Of a DNA stretch of 64,000 bases, positions 36,756 to 47,489 are shown piece after piece (positions within the stretch are counted from its first letter, which is position 1; each line of letters opens with the position of its first letter). A model generated the notes under the pieces. That model was not told where the DNA came from, searched no databases, and saw only the letters and a program-made list of their open reading frames with translations. The stretch is taken from assembly GCA_026874595.1 (NCBI GenBank), contig CM049309.1, forward strand, positions 27,469,033-27,533,032, in the 5' to 3' direction. Source of the stretch: Sipunculus nudus (taxonomy: Eukaryota > Annelida > Sipuncula > Golfingiida > Sipunculidae). Both the position numbers and the translations under genes were made by a program.

Positions 36756-38020
36756 TTTCTTTTATGACTGAATAATATTTGCCTTATATTCTATGTAAAC
36801 TGAAAAAATGCTTTATTGATGTTATATGACTGAATGATATTTGCCTTACATTCATTTTTGACTGAAAAATATCGCTTCACTGGTGTTGCATGTCTGAATG
36901 ATATTTATTTTGTCATGCAACATTAATTTTCTTTATTGTTTTCTTACACGACTGAATAATATTAACCTTATATTCATTAAAAACTGACAAAAAACGCTTT
37001 ATTGAAGTTTTATGACTGAATGATATTTGCCTTACATTCATTGTTTGACTGGATAAAATTCGATTCACTAGTGCTGAGTTGCTGAATATTTTCCCTATAT
37101 TTTTTGTTTGACTGGATAAAATTCGTTTTACTGGTTTTGCATGACTGAATGATATTTGCCTTACATTCATTGTTTGACTGGATAAATTTGCTTTACTGAT
37201 GTTGCATGACTTAATGGTTTTGCGTTCCATTCATTGTTTGGCTAAATAAAATTCGCTTCGCTGGTGCTACATGACTGAATGATATGGGCCCTATATACAT
37301 TGTTTGACTCGATAAAAGTCGCTTCACTGATGTTGCATGGCTGAATGATATTTGCCCTACATTCATTGTTTGACTGGATAAAAGTTGCTTCACTGGTGCT
37401 GAATGGCTGAATGATATTTGCCTTATATTCATGGTTTGACTAAAAAAAGGCTTCAGTGGTGCTGCATGACTGAATGATATTGCCCTTAATTCATTGTTAA
37501 CTGGATAAAATTCACTGTACCTTTGCTACATGGCTGAATGATATTTCCCTTACTTCCATTGTTTGACTGAATAAAATTACCTTAACTGGTGCTGCATGGC
37601 TATTCATTGTTTGACTGAAAAAAATCACTTTTCTTGAGCCGCATGACTGAATGACATTTAAATTACATTCATTGTTTGACTGAAAAAAAAATCGATTCAC
37701 TAGTGCCGCATGGCTGAATCATATTTCCCTTAATTCATTGTTTGATTTGATAAATTTTGCTTTACTGATGTTGTATGACTGAATGATATTTGCTTTACAT
37801 TCATTGTTTGACTGGATAAATTCGCTTTACTGATGTTGCATGAATGAATGATATTTGCTTTACATTCATTGATTGACTGGATAAAATTCGTTTCACTGGT
37901 TTTGCATGACTGAATGACATTTGCCTTTCATTCATTGTTTGACTGGATAAATTCGCTTTACTGATATTGCATGACTGAATGATATCTGCCTTACATTCAT
38001 TGTTTCATGACCGAATGAAA
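36756..38020. repeat. 77-bp minisatellite, right part
   Basis: About 16 copies of the unit seen at 33090-33605. Read on the minus strand the period lets a peptide repeat around SSQTMNVRQISFSHA run open for some units, but frames shift between units. It lies in the intron just downstream of kinase exon 3. Confidence 0.9.
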
Positions 38021-38036
38021 ATGTTTTTTTACTTAC

Positions 38037-38138
38037 TGGACCGTCTGACTCATCTTGATCGATATTCAAGCCGGACACTTTGGCGACATAATTCTCTCCA
38101 ACCATGACGTTCTTAGCAGAGAGTTCCCTGTGGACAAT
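38037..38138 (-). CDS. Tyrosine-kinase-like exon 3 of 3 seen (catalytic loop and DFG region, degenerate)
   Basis: A 102-nt exon of 34 codons in phase 0 at both ends, with a TTTTTCTAG acceptor and a consensus GTAAGT donor. It continues directly from GMSHLHGNQ with IVHRELSAKNVMVGENYVAK, clearly the catalytic loop of a tyrosine kinase (family form HRDLAARN). The catalytic-base Asp is Glu (codon 38126-38124) while the Mg-binding Asn of the loop is kept. Where DFG is expected, the ungapped alignment gives Gly-Leu-Asn (38072-38064). With the alpha-C Gln of exon 1, three canonical catalytic positions are lost. I infer a pseudokinase with a scaffolding or regulatory role. A young pseudogene is possible, but six intact splice sites and agreeing phases speak against it. 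The exon lies between two LTRs in opposite orientation and next to a 77-bp minisatellite. No C-lobe exon was found below it. Confidence 0.85.
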
Positions 38139-38251
38139 CTAGAAAAATATATATGATGCACATTTATAACTGACATCAAAATAATGAATGTCTGTGGGTA
38201 GGAGAAACTAAAACATCTATCTAATAACAAGAGGAATAATTCGCTGTTATT

Positions 38252-39110
38252 CTAGGAATAACGATTACTGTGAGTACACGTTTGTTTCCTCTCAGTATAG
38301 GTTTTGTCTCGCTTTCGTGTCAATTCAGAGTCAAGTGAGATAGCGCAAGCTAGATAATATCTATATTTAAGCAGTCTCCGTAGTATGTGCTCGTCGATAA
38401 GCTGATTGAAGTGGTTCCATTGTTGATGTTGTCTCTGTATACTCAATAATTTGCTCACATGATGCACGTTCAATAGTTTTGACAAGTATTCCAGATTTGA
38501 TACTGGTCTGTGATTTGATTGATCAGTTCTAAATTCACTTTCTTCAAAAGTGGTCTAACCAAAGCATTCTTAGACTCCTCAGGAAAAAGGCCCTTCTCTT
38601 AACGACTTATTCACTATGACTGTTATCATGGGCAAAAACAGATCTAGGTGCTCTTTCAGGGTTCTGGTGCTGATTGGATCAGATTTGCATGACTGTGTAG
38701 ATAATTTACTCACTTGTTCCATTGTCAATTCAGAAAAGGATTGATATCTTTCTTCAGTAAGATAGTCGTTTCTAAATAATCAGAATTGGTGCTTACATCT
38801 GATGCAATCTGTAACTGACACATGCTCTTATCTATTTTGTCAACAAAAAATTGTTGAAATCATTATCTAACACCGATGGCTCATCATATGGAGGAAGAGA
38901 TACAGGTTCATTCCTGAAAAAACAGACATTAGCTAAGGAAATAATCTTCTTATAACCATTTTCCTATTTCTCAAATTGTTGTTCATAATAAAATTTCTCC
39001 CTTTGTTTGGCTAGGAGTGCTACTTTCCTTCGCTGGTTATAGAACTTAATGTATGATTCAATATCATCTGTATTTGTTTTCCACATTTGATCCTTAGCTT
39101 GTTTAGTCCT
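38252..39110 (-). pseudogene. LINE fragment (CR1/Jockey-group), endonuclease-RT linker and RT start
   Basis: Upstream part: IESYIKFYNQRRKVALLAKQ and NEPVSLPPYDEPSVL, the linker before the RT. Then GLFPEESKNALVRPLLKK (about 38585), NHRPVSNLEYLSK and MEPLQSAYRRAHTTETA (about 38410-38360), the first RT blocks, spread over three frames. Truncated at both ends. Confidence 0.75.
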
Positions 39111-39119
39111 TAGGGTACA

Positions 39120-39418
39120 TAAGGGAAAATGAGCACCTTAAGAAATTTTGCATCGCAGAAGTAATTTATCGCCGTTATAAGCATGTTTTTGGTTTGAAAG
39201 GAAGGAGACAGTCTCATAGAAAGGCAATATGACGAAAATACTGGTTTCTCTTATGTTTTCAACAAAATAAGGACCAATCTTTTATTTTGAAATTGTGCTT
39301 ATATTAGCCCACTATTTGGGTAATATGAGCATATGGGCTCATATTGCCCTGAAATGTTAAATATTTAGTTTACATGGCCATAGATTAGAGTTTCTCCTGA
39401 CAGAGTATATCTGTCAGA

Positions 39419-39421
<3 letters not shown>
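39120..39421. other. Non-coding intronic stretch
   Basis: Nothing recognised. Confidence 0.4.

Positions 39422-39467
<46 letters not shown>
39422..39467. repeat. (TA)n microsatellite
   Basis: Pure TA run next to the LTR leader. Confidence 0.95.
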
Positions 39468-39469
<2 letters not shown>

Positions 39470-39526
39470 TATTGTTCATGAACCTATAATAACAACAGAT
39501 CACGTAATCGTGACGAGCATAAATTT

Positions 39527-40215
39527 TGTTATGGAGATAAAAAAATCAGATTCCGCAACATTAGGCAGCGTGAAATGTCTATGGGAATGAATAAAGAAGT
39601 CAGTGGTTTTTTGTTAACAAATAATCATAATTCATTCTTAGACAAATCCTAACATTACAATACACTAAATGTATACAATAACACAGTATAACATTAATAA
39701 AAATGTACATCACTAGAGTGTCCGGATCCTAGGGTTTGATTTCTGGATACCACCACTGTCAAAGCTCAACAAGAGTCCTTTAACACAAATAATCCACGTA
39801 AATAGTTTAAATAAATCTCCCCAGAGAACAGTCCGATTTAAACTCAACAACAATCTATTGTAATCCTAAAGTGAAGGTCTGGTAATAATCTCAAATGCAA
39901 ACTGAGGACAATCCGTATATAAAGTCTTGATAAAATCCGTAGAATCTGTAAGTTCTGCAATTATCGGAAAGGTCCCACAAACTGACGAGAGTCACACTTC
40001 CGTGTCCGCTTGTATTTTTCTCTCTGCCGACTCTAAACACAGCCCCTTTTTATAGCTTTGTCACCCGAAGCCCAGAACCTTCCATTCTGGAACCCTCTAG
40101 ACTACACTAAACACGCTGTCTTTACACTCTGCGAGAGTTCAGCAAGTGCGGTTCCCATAGCAGCGCACAGGGTTTGCGCTTAACACGAACAGAATGCCTA
40201 GCTCATGCCAAGTTA
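39527..40215 (-). repeat. LTR related to the Gmr1-like element, minus orientation
   Basis: Starts TGTTATGGAGATAA and ends around TATTACATAA on the minus strand. The leader motif GCTCGTCACGATTACGTGAT adjoins it at 39498-39519. Its outer end shares GGCATG..CTAGGC-like sequence with 35690-35710, so it is closest to the LTR at 35650, in inverted orientation. The right edge is approximate, as a (TA)n run begins nearby. Confidence 0.7.
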
Positions 40216-40225
40216 TGTAATATCC

Positions 40226-40230
<5 letters not shown>

Positions 40231-40302
<72 letters not shown>
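40231..40302. repeat. (TA)n microsatellite
   Basis: Long TA run at the LTR edge. Confidence 0.95.
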
Positions 40303-40303
<1 letters not shown>

Positions 40304-41340
40304 CAATGTGTCACACAAACAATAAAAGGTTGAAACTGCCCCCTCACCGACCCTTTGAGATAAATTGAGTCACTGATGATGTATATATGCACCCCGTAAA
40401 AAATTAAAAGCAGTCTTCACCCAAAAATAAATCAAAGAACGTATTAGAAATATAAGCAACGCACATTAAGGCCTCCTTATACTTACATGTAGGCCTACCT
40501 ATGTATTTCTCTACTCTTTCATAAAGATGAAAGTATACGTGCATTATCGGAGGATTAACTTTCCACAGGTAGAGTACAAAGGGGTTTCAGTGTATTACAA
40601 ATTTCTGCTATACCGGTACTATAAAGAATTAAATGACAATATACCAATATTTATAATATGCTGATTGTAATTCAAGGAACTGAGGTTCCATTTGAGACTT
40701 ATGGTGATTGACGACCTGTGTGTTAATAACCGTAATCCGTAAACGATAGACCTAGAAACTTCTAACTGTAAATAAGGTCACGGTGACCTATGTATTTTTG
40801 AATAACGGGCTGAAAACATTATCCTGAGCACCATGAAAGTTAGATCGGTACCAATTGTATCAGTAAGTCCTTGCATCTTCCAACGTAACATCCAGGAAAG
40901 TCTTTGGCAAATCTCTATAGAAACCTAAAATTAGGCTATGTTGACCTATATTCTGCGAGCTACTAGTAAAAAAATGATTTTAAACACCCAGTCAGTCTAA
41001 CAGTGCATATAACTTTACCGTTGCAGCTAAATTTGACATCCAGAGAGTTCGTATTAAATGTTTTTCGGAAACACTAAATAAGGTCACTGTAACCTATTTT
41101 CTGAGGACGATGGTCAAACTATTTGATTTTGAGTACTCTTAAAGTCATTCTACCCATATGTTCATGGTCTTTATCAAATATTTTTAACCAGATCATAACA
41201 TCAATTATAAATGCAGGCACTAGAGTTCTATATATATATATGGTCAGAACAGAGCGGGGTATCATCCACTAAAGAAGTGCCAGTTCACCACAGACTGTCT
41301 TGCAGAACAGCCATTCTGTTTCTCCTGTGCTTTATCGTTT
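40303..41340. repeat. Diverged family A-like sequence
   Basis: From about 40735 there are ~165-bp units with CTAGAAACTTCTAAC and AAATAAGGTCACGGTGACC, an old subfamily of family A. 40303-40730 shows nothing recognised. Confidence 0.5.
40775..40789. promoter_or_regulatory. Perfect oestrogen-response-element-like palindrome
   Basis: AGGTCACGGTGACCT, an IR3 of AGGTCA. It occupies the place of AGGTCTCTGTTACCC in younger family A monomers. Function is not shown. Confidence 0.45.
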
Positions 41341-44300
41341 TTTAGCTCAGCTGACTGAAAGTCATCTGAGCTATAGCGATCACTCTTTGTCCGTCGTCCG
41401 TCTGTCTGTCTGTCTGTCCCTCTGTCTGTCTGTCTGTCCGTCTGTCTGTCCGTTAACCAGGCACAAATCGTAACCGCTAGAACTGGAATCTTCTTACTTG
41501 ACATCCTGGGAGGTCCATGAAAAATCTCCTTGGAAACCAGAAATTAGGTCTCTGTTACCCATATCCTTCGAGCTATGGGGCCCCAAAGTACCACCCCCCC
41601 CCCCAGAAAAGTCCAAAATTTCATACAAAAACTTCAATATCTCATTAACTACTTGACTGATGGTCATGATTTTTGGCATACATATTGATCATGAGAGGTT
41701 CCATCAGTTCCTGAAGACTGGTGGCGCCACCTGTATCGTTCAATTTTTTACGAATTTTTTTCTCTATTTTTGAGACCTTTAAAAATGTGAACATCTGTTA
41801 ATAAGGCACAAATCGTAATGACTGGACTTAGAATCTTCATTCTCAACACACTGAGAGACCTATGAAGGTCTCCATGGAAACCAGAAATTAGGTCTCTGTT
41901 ACCCATATCCTTCCAGCTATGGGGCCCCAAACTACCCCCCAGAAAAGTAAAAAATTTCAAACAAAAACTTCAATATCTCATTAAATACTTGACTGATGGT
42001 CATGATTTTTGTCATACATATTGATCATGAGATGTTCCATCAGTTCCTGCAGACTGGTGGCGCCACCTGTATCGTTCAATTTTTTACGCATTTTTTTCTC
42101 TATTTTTGAGACCTTTCAAAATGTAAACATCTGTTAACAAGGCACAAATCGTAAAGACGACCTAGAATCTTCATTCTTGACACACTGAGAGACCTATGAA
42201 AAGTCTCCATGGAAACCAGAAATTAGGTCTCTGTTACCCATATTCTTTCAGCTATGGAGCCCAAAAGTACCCCCAAGAAAAATAAAAAAATTCATACAAA
42301 AACTTCAATATCTCATTAACTACTTGACTGATGGTCATGATTTGTGGCATAACTATTGATCATGAGATGTGTCATCACTTCCTGCAGACTTGTGGTGCCA
42401 CCTTTATTGTTCGATTTTTTACGATTTTTTTTCCTCTATTTTTGAGACCTTTAAGGATGCTGTCATCTGTTAGCATAGCACAAATCGTAACGACTGGACC
42501 TAGAATCTTCATTCTTGACACACTGAGAGGTCTATGAAAAATATCCTTGGAAACCAGAAATTAGGTCTCTGTTAACCATATCCTTCGAGCTATGGGGCCC
42601 CAAAGTACCCCCCCCCCCAGAGTAGTTAAAAATTTCATACAAAAACTTCAATATCTCAATAACTACATGACTGATGGTCATGATTTTTGGCATACATATT
42701 GATTATGAAATGTTCCATCAGTTCCTGCAGACTTGTGGCGCCACCTGTATTGTTTGATTTTTTACGATTTTTTCCTCTATTTTTGAGACCTGTAAGGATG
42801 CTGTCATCTGTTAACGTGGCACAAATCATAACGACTGGACCTAGAATCTTCATTCTCGACACACTGAGAGACCTATGAAAAGTCTCCATGGAAATCAAAA
42901 TTAGGTCTCTGTTACCCATATTCGTCGAGCTATGGAGCCCTAAAGTACCCCCAAGAAAAGTAAAAAATTTCATACAAAAACTTCAATATCTCATTAACTA
43001 CTTGAATGATGGTCATGATTTGTGGCGTAACTATTGATCATGAGATGTGTCATCTGTTCCTGCAGACTGGTGGCGCCACCTGTATCGTTCGATTTTTTAC
43101 GATTTTTTCCTCTATTTTTGAGACCTCTAAATATGCTGTCATCTGTTAGCATGGCACAAATAGTAACGACTGGACCTAGAATCTTCATTCTCAACACACT
43201 AGAAGACCTATGAAAAGTCTTCATGGAAACCAGAAATTAGGTCTCTGTTACCCATATCCTTCGAGCTATGGGGCCCCAAAGTACCCCCCCAGAGTAGTCA
43301 AAAATTTCATACAAAAACTTCAATATCTCAATAACTACATCACTGATGGTCATGATTTTTGGCATACATATTGATTATGAGATGTTCCATCAATTCCTGC
43401 AGACTGGTGGCGCCACCTATGTTATCTATCAAGAGGGTACAAATTGCAACAACTGGACCAAGAAACTTCATTCTTGTCATGCAAGGAGGCCCATGAAGAG
43501 TGCCTGTGGAAACTTGAAATTAGGTCTCTGTTACCCATATCCTTCAAGCTATAGGACTCTGAAGTATCCCTCAGAATAATGGACAATTTGATACAAAAGC
43601 TGAAGTATCTGAACAACTAATACGGAGATCATCATGATTCTTTGCATGGATATTGACCATTAAGTGTTTTTAGCTCAGCTGACTGTAAGTCATCTGAAGT
43701 ATCCCTCAGAATAATGGACAATTTGATACAAAAGCTCAAGTATCTAAACAACTATTGCAGTGATCACCATGATTCTTTGCATGGATATTGATCATGGAAT
43801 GTGTCATCAGTTTCTGCAGTATGGTAGCCCACCTGTATTTTTTTTATTTTTACGAATTTTTTTCTCTATTTTTGAGACCTCATAAGATGCGGTCATCTGT
43901 TAACATGGCACAAATCGTAACAACTGGACCTAGAATCTTCTCTCTTGACATGCTGAGAGGCCCATGAAAAGTTTCCTTAAAAACTTGAAATTAGGTCTCT
44001 GTTACCCATAACCTCTGAGCTATGGGGCTCCGAAGTACCCCCCAGAATAATAGAAAATTTGATACAAAAGCTCAATATCTGAACAATTATTATATTGATC
44101 ACCATGATTCTTTGCATGGATATTGATCATGAAATGTTTCATCAGTTTCTGCATTCTGGTGGCGCCACCTGTATTTTTTCAATTTTTAGCTCAGCTGACT
44201 GAAAGTCATCTGAGCTGTAGGGATCACCTTTTGTCCGTCGTCCGTCTGGCCATTCAGGCGTCTGTCTGTTAACAGGGCACAAATCGTAACCGCTAGACCG

Positions 44301-45387
44301 GGAATCTTCTTACTTGAAATCCTGGGAGGTCTATGGAAATTCTCCTTGTAAACCTGAAATTAGGTCACTGTGACCTATATTCTTCGAGCTATGGGGTTCT
44401 GAAGTACCCCCCCCCCCCCCAGAATAATGCAAATTTTAATACAAAAGCTCAAGTATCTGAACTAATGCATTAATCACCATGATTCTTTGCATGGATATTG
44501 TTCATGGAGTGTTTCATCAATTTCTGGAGATTGGTGGTGCCACCTATATTTTATTTATTTTTTACGATTTTTTTTCTCTACTTTTGTGATCTTTAAACAT
44601 TTGGTCATCTGTAAACAGGGCACAAATCATAATGACTGGACCTAGAATCTTCTGTCCTCACCTCCAGGGAAGCCCATAAAAGGTCTACATGGAAACCCGA
44701 AATAAGGTCCCTGTTACCCATATTCTGTGAGCTATGGGGCTCTAAAGTACCCCCCAGAATAAAGATTTGGTCATATATTAACAGGGCACAAATCATAATG
44801 ACTGGACCTAGAATCTTCTGTCCTCACCTCCAGGGAAGCCCATAAAAGGTCTACATGGAAACCCGAAATAAGGTCCCTGTTACCCATATCCTTCATGCTC
44901 TGGGGCTCCGAAGTACTCCCCAGAATAAAGATTTGGTCATCTGTTAACAGAGCACAAATTATAATGACTTGACCTAGAATCTCCTTTCTTGATATGCTGG
45001 GAGGCCCCTGAAAAGTCTCCTTGTGCACCTGAAATTACATCTCTGTTACCCATATCCTTCATCCTATGCGGCTTTGAAATACCCCCCAGAATAAACATTT
45101 GGATTTGTTAACAGGGCACAAATCATAATAACTGGACCTAGAATTTTATTTTTTGACATGCTGGGAGACCCCTGAAAAGTCATCTTGTAAACCTTGAAAA
45201 TAGGTGTCTGTTACCCATATCCTTCATGCTACAGAGCTCCATAGTACCCCAATGAATATTGGATGATTTTATAAAAAAGGTCAAGTTTGGAAAAAGTATT
45301 TCATTCAAATTTGACATTCAGATGATAAAATTACTTTTGTCAATGTCTTCCTGGTCAGCTGAGCGTCATGACCCCTGGGTCACTTGT
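41341..45387 (-). mobile_element. Nested family A elements with ~337-bp monomers
   Basis: A family A end (TTTTTAGCTCAGCTGACT, hairpin partner AGTCATCTGAGCT, then a CGTCCGTCTGTCTG tract) lies at 41341 and a second one at 44187. A chimeric end lies at about 43664. Between are about eight monomers. GGTGGCGCCACC is perfect at 41720-41731, 42056-42067, 43069-43080, 43406-43417 and 44159-44170, 336-337 bp apart where adjacent. The other terminus is at about 45355-45387 (CAGCTGAGCGTCATGACCCC, TGGGTCACTTGTT). After 44600 the period falls to ~166 bp. No coding capacity; short frames follow the monomers. Confidence 0.75.
44362..44376. promoter_or_regulatory. Perfect oestrogen-response-element-like palindrome
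   Basis: AGGTCACTGTGACCT, an IR3 of AGGTCA, in the first monomer of the inner family A element. Confidence 0.45.
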
Positions 45388-46000
45388 TGAAACTACCTTT
45401 AATCAAGATTTCAAATGACTGTGAACATATAGGGAAGTCTAATGTATATCTTAAACTTAAATGTTTATCTTAAACATAAATATTCAACCTAATTCAGCAG
45501 TTTCTTACCCTTTATTTGCGCATAAACTGCTTTTTTTCTGTGGCAAGGGAAATATGGGCACCCACTCAGGCATATGCTCATATTACCCCATGCCATCCAT
45601 GCTCATATTCCTCAAAGCGACACATTTCACGTTTATGTGAAGGCTGTATCCTGTTACGTTATATACCTTCACCATAACCCTTTAAACCAAACAAAAAGCC
45701 GGAGGTCCCGGAGAAACCACTGAACTTGAATGGGCTGCAACAACCTATTCTCATAGCCATGGTGGGCATTGAACCCGGGGGGCAAGCGGAGAGTTCAAAG
45801 CCACTGGACTGCCCAAGTCCGACGTCTTCAGTGATTAGCTTCAATTCAAAGCTCTTTTTTTTCAACCATTGCGTCAACTGATGTTTCTTTTCATTATCCT
45901 CCAAGTAGAAATAATCCTAAGGAAAGAATATCTCCCTTCCCGAGGATCAAGTCACCTCCTGGTCTTATACGTTTTGGTTCCCAGTATCCATTAGGAAGTA
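45388..46000. other. Non-coding stretch with a SINE-like piece
   Basis: At 45755-45830 the minus strand reads GGGTTCAATGCCC, a B-box-like motif, preceded by GGCAGTCCAGTGGC, probably an old tRNA-derived SINE. The frame at 45659-45904 (minus) covers it and is not a gene. Confidence 0.4.
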
Positions 46001-47052
46001 AAGTAGAACGCCTGTATTACGGTCACCATCGGGAATGGATTAAAGTGGCCTTAATACAGGAGTGGCCGTTATACAGGACTTGACCAGGATGGGGGGGGGG
46101 GGGGGGTTAAAATGATAACCAGTTAACCAGTTTACATTCCCTGTAGATACACACTGACTTTTCTACTGACATTTTCGTTTTCTTCATACTGTTCTCTCTA
46201 GCTTCCACTTAAATATGTTTTGAACTTGAGTTCGGCAGACACCAAAGATTTCTGCTAGCTGTCGGCTGCTTTTCCCGTCACTCTTCCTGATCAGATCTAC
46301 CTTTTCTTTGATGGCAAGTTTATGCCTTATTTTGGTCGCCGTAATGGTCAATGTGATTGGGACAGAGTATGCGTGACATTTTATACATATAACAACGTTT
46401 ATTTTGCATTCATAATTGTTGATGTATGATTAAATTGTGCTATGTCTGCCGCACTGTTATCGTTTGACGTACGTGTTCACAAGGACATTTTAAAGAAAGT
46501 TTAAGGATCCACAGTTTGCCTGACGTTTTTCTGATGACATATTCATCGGGACCCACTGGTTGTCATTCGTTAATTAAATGACACACATCCTGATTAAGAT
46601 CCGGCTCGCACGACTGATTTCCAAACCTACACGCATGTGGGAACACATGCCTTACTATTGTGCATACTAATGAGGCTGAGTTAGGGTAGTACAACGCTGG
46701 CTACAGGTCAAACAACTCAGTCACGGTCGAGTGGTTCCCTTTATCCAGGTAACAGACAGGAATAAGTGAGAGCGGACACTTGTGTAATGACAATGAGGTC
46801 AAAAGTGACCACTGACTTGTGACCACGATTTGTTGAGAACATGTCACGGAGTCACTGCCCCTGACCGTAATCGAGGCGTTTCCCCGACTACGGGACCGAG
46901 AGACCTGGCCGTAATACGGAATAGAGGAGTGACCGTAATTGACAATAAAATGAATATGAAATATAACGGTCGAAAATTCGGGACCGGAAAATCTGACCGT
47001 TATAGGCGTATTGACCGTTATTGAGGCGTGGCCGTTAGCAGGCGTTCTACTG
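46001..47052. mobile_element. pogo/Tigger DNA transposon remnant
   Basis: Terminal inverted repeats AAGTAGAACGCCTG (left) and CAGTAGAACGCCTG (right, inverted) are flanked by TA at 45999-46000 and 47053-47054, the Tc1/mariner-class duplication. Subterminal GACCGTAAT/GGCCGTTAT words repeat at both ends. 1,052 bp, with only a transposase N-terminus left inside. A poly-G run lies at about 46091. Confidence 0.8.
46190..46372 (-). pseudogene. pogo/Tigger transposase N-terminus (CENP-B-like HTH)
   Basis: Reads KIRHKLAIKEKVDLIRKSDG then KSSRQLAEIFGVCRTQVQNI and FKWK, the psq/CENP-B N-terminal helix-turn-helix of Tigger transposases, which binds the element's ends. A stop follows soon after; the second HTH domain and the DDE domain are missing. 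It lies inside the TIR-bounded element. Confidence 0.75.
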
Positions 47053-47489
47053 TAAATAATTTTCATATCAGTAATACACACGTCGAAGAAGCATGGCAGT
47101 GTCCTTAGTCACATAAAAGAGATTAAGACACTAATTTCGTTGTATCATGCAATGAAACTACATCTTAAACCTGGTTGTACCGCTGATGGTAATGCAAAAG
47201 TGAGAAATTTATGTCATATAACCTCTGTAACCTTACAAATACTCCGAACAGACATAGGAAATTCAGTAATCAGTGCCTGAGAGCAGACAAGTGTTCATGG
47301 CTCCAACCAAGAAAATACCCTTTCAGATCCATAGGCGGATCCATAGATAAAATTTTACAGCGGGCTGTAAAGCTGATCATTGGCAGTGATTGTCCAGAAT
47401 AAAGTAGTTGTTGGTGAGCCTATTTAGCATCTCATATTTAACCATGTTTCATCCGACAGTTTCTGCTCTTCTGTATAACATTTTCAGGC
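47053..47489. other. Non-coding stretch without recognised feature
   Basis: The short frame at 47211-47402 has no recognisable family. Confidence 0.35.

Noticed and set aside
36913-37700. Minus-strand repetitive peptide (SSQTMNVRQISFSHA-like, about 26 residues per unit)
   Set aside because: It follows the 77-bp minisatellite, changes frame between units and lies in an intron; no sign of coding selection.
46701-47081. 126-codon minus-strand frame
   Set aside because: Covers the right end and subterminal repeats of the Tigger remnant.
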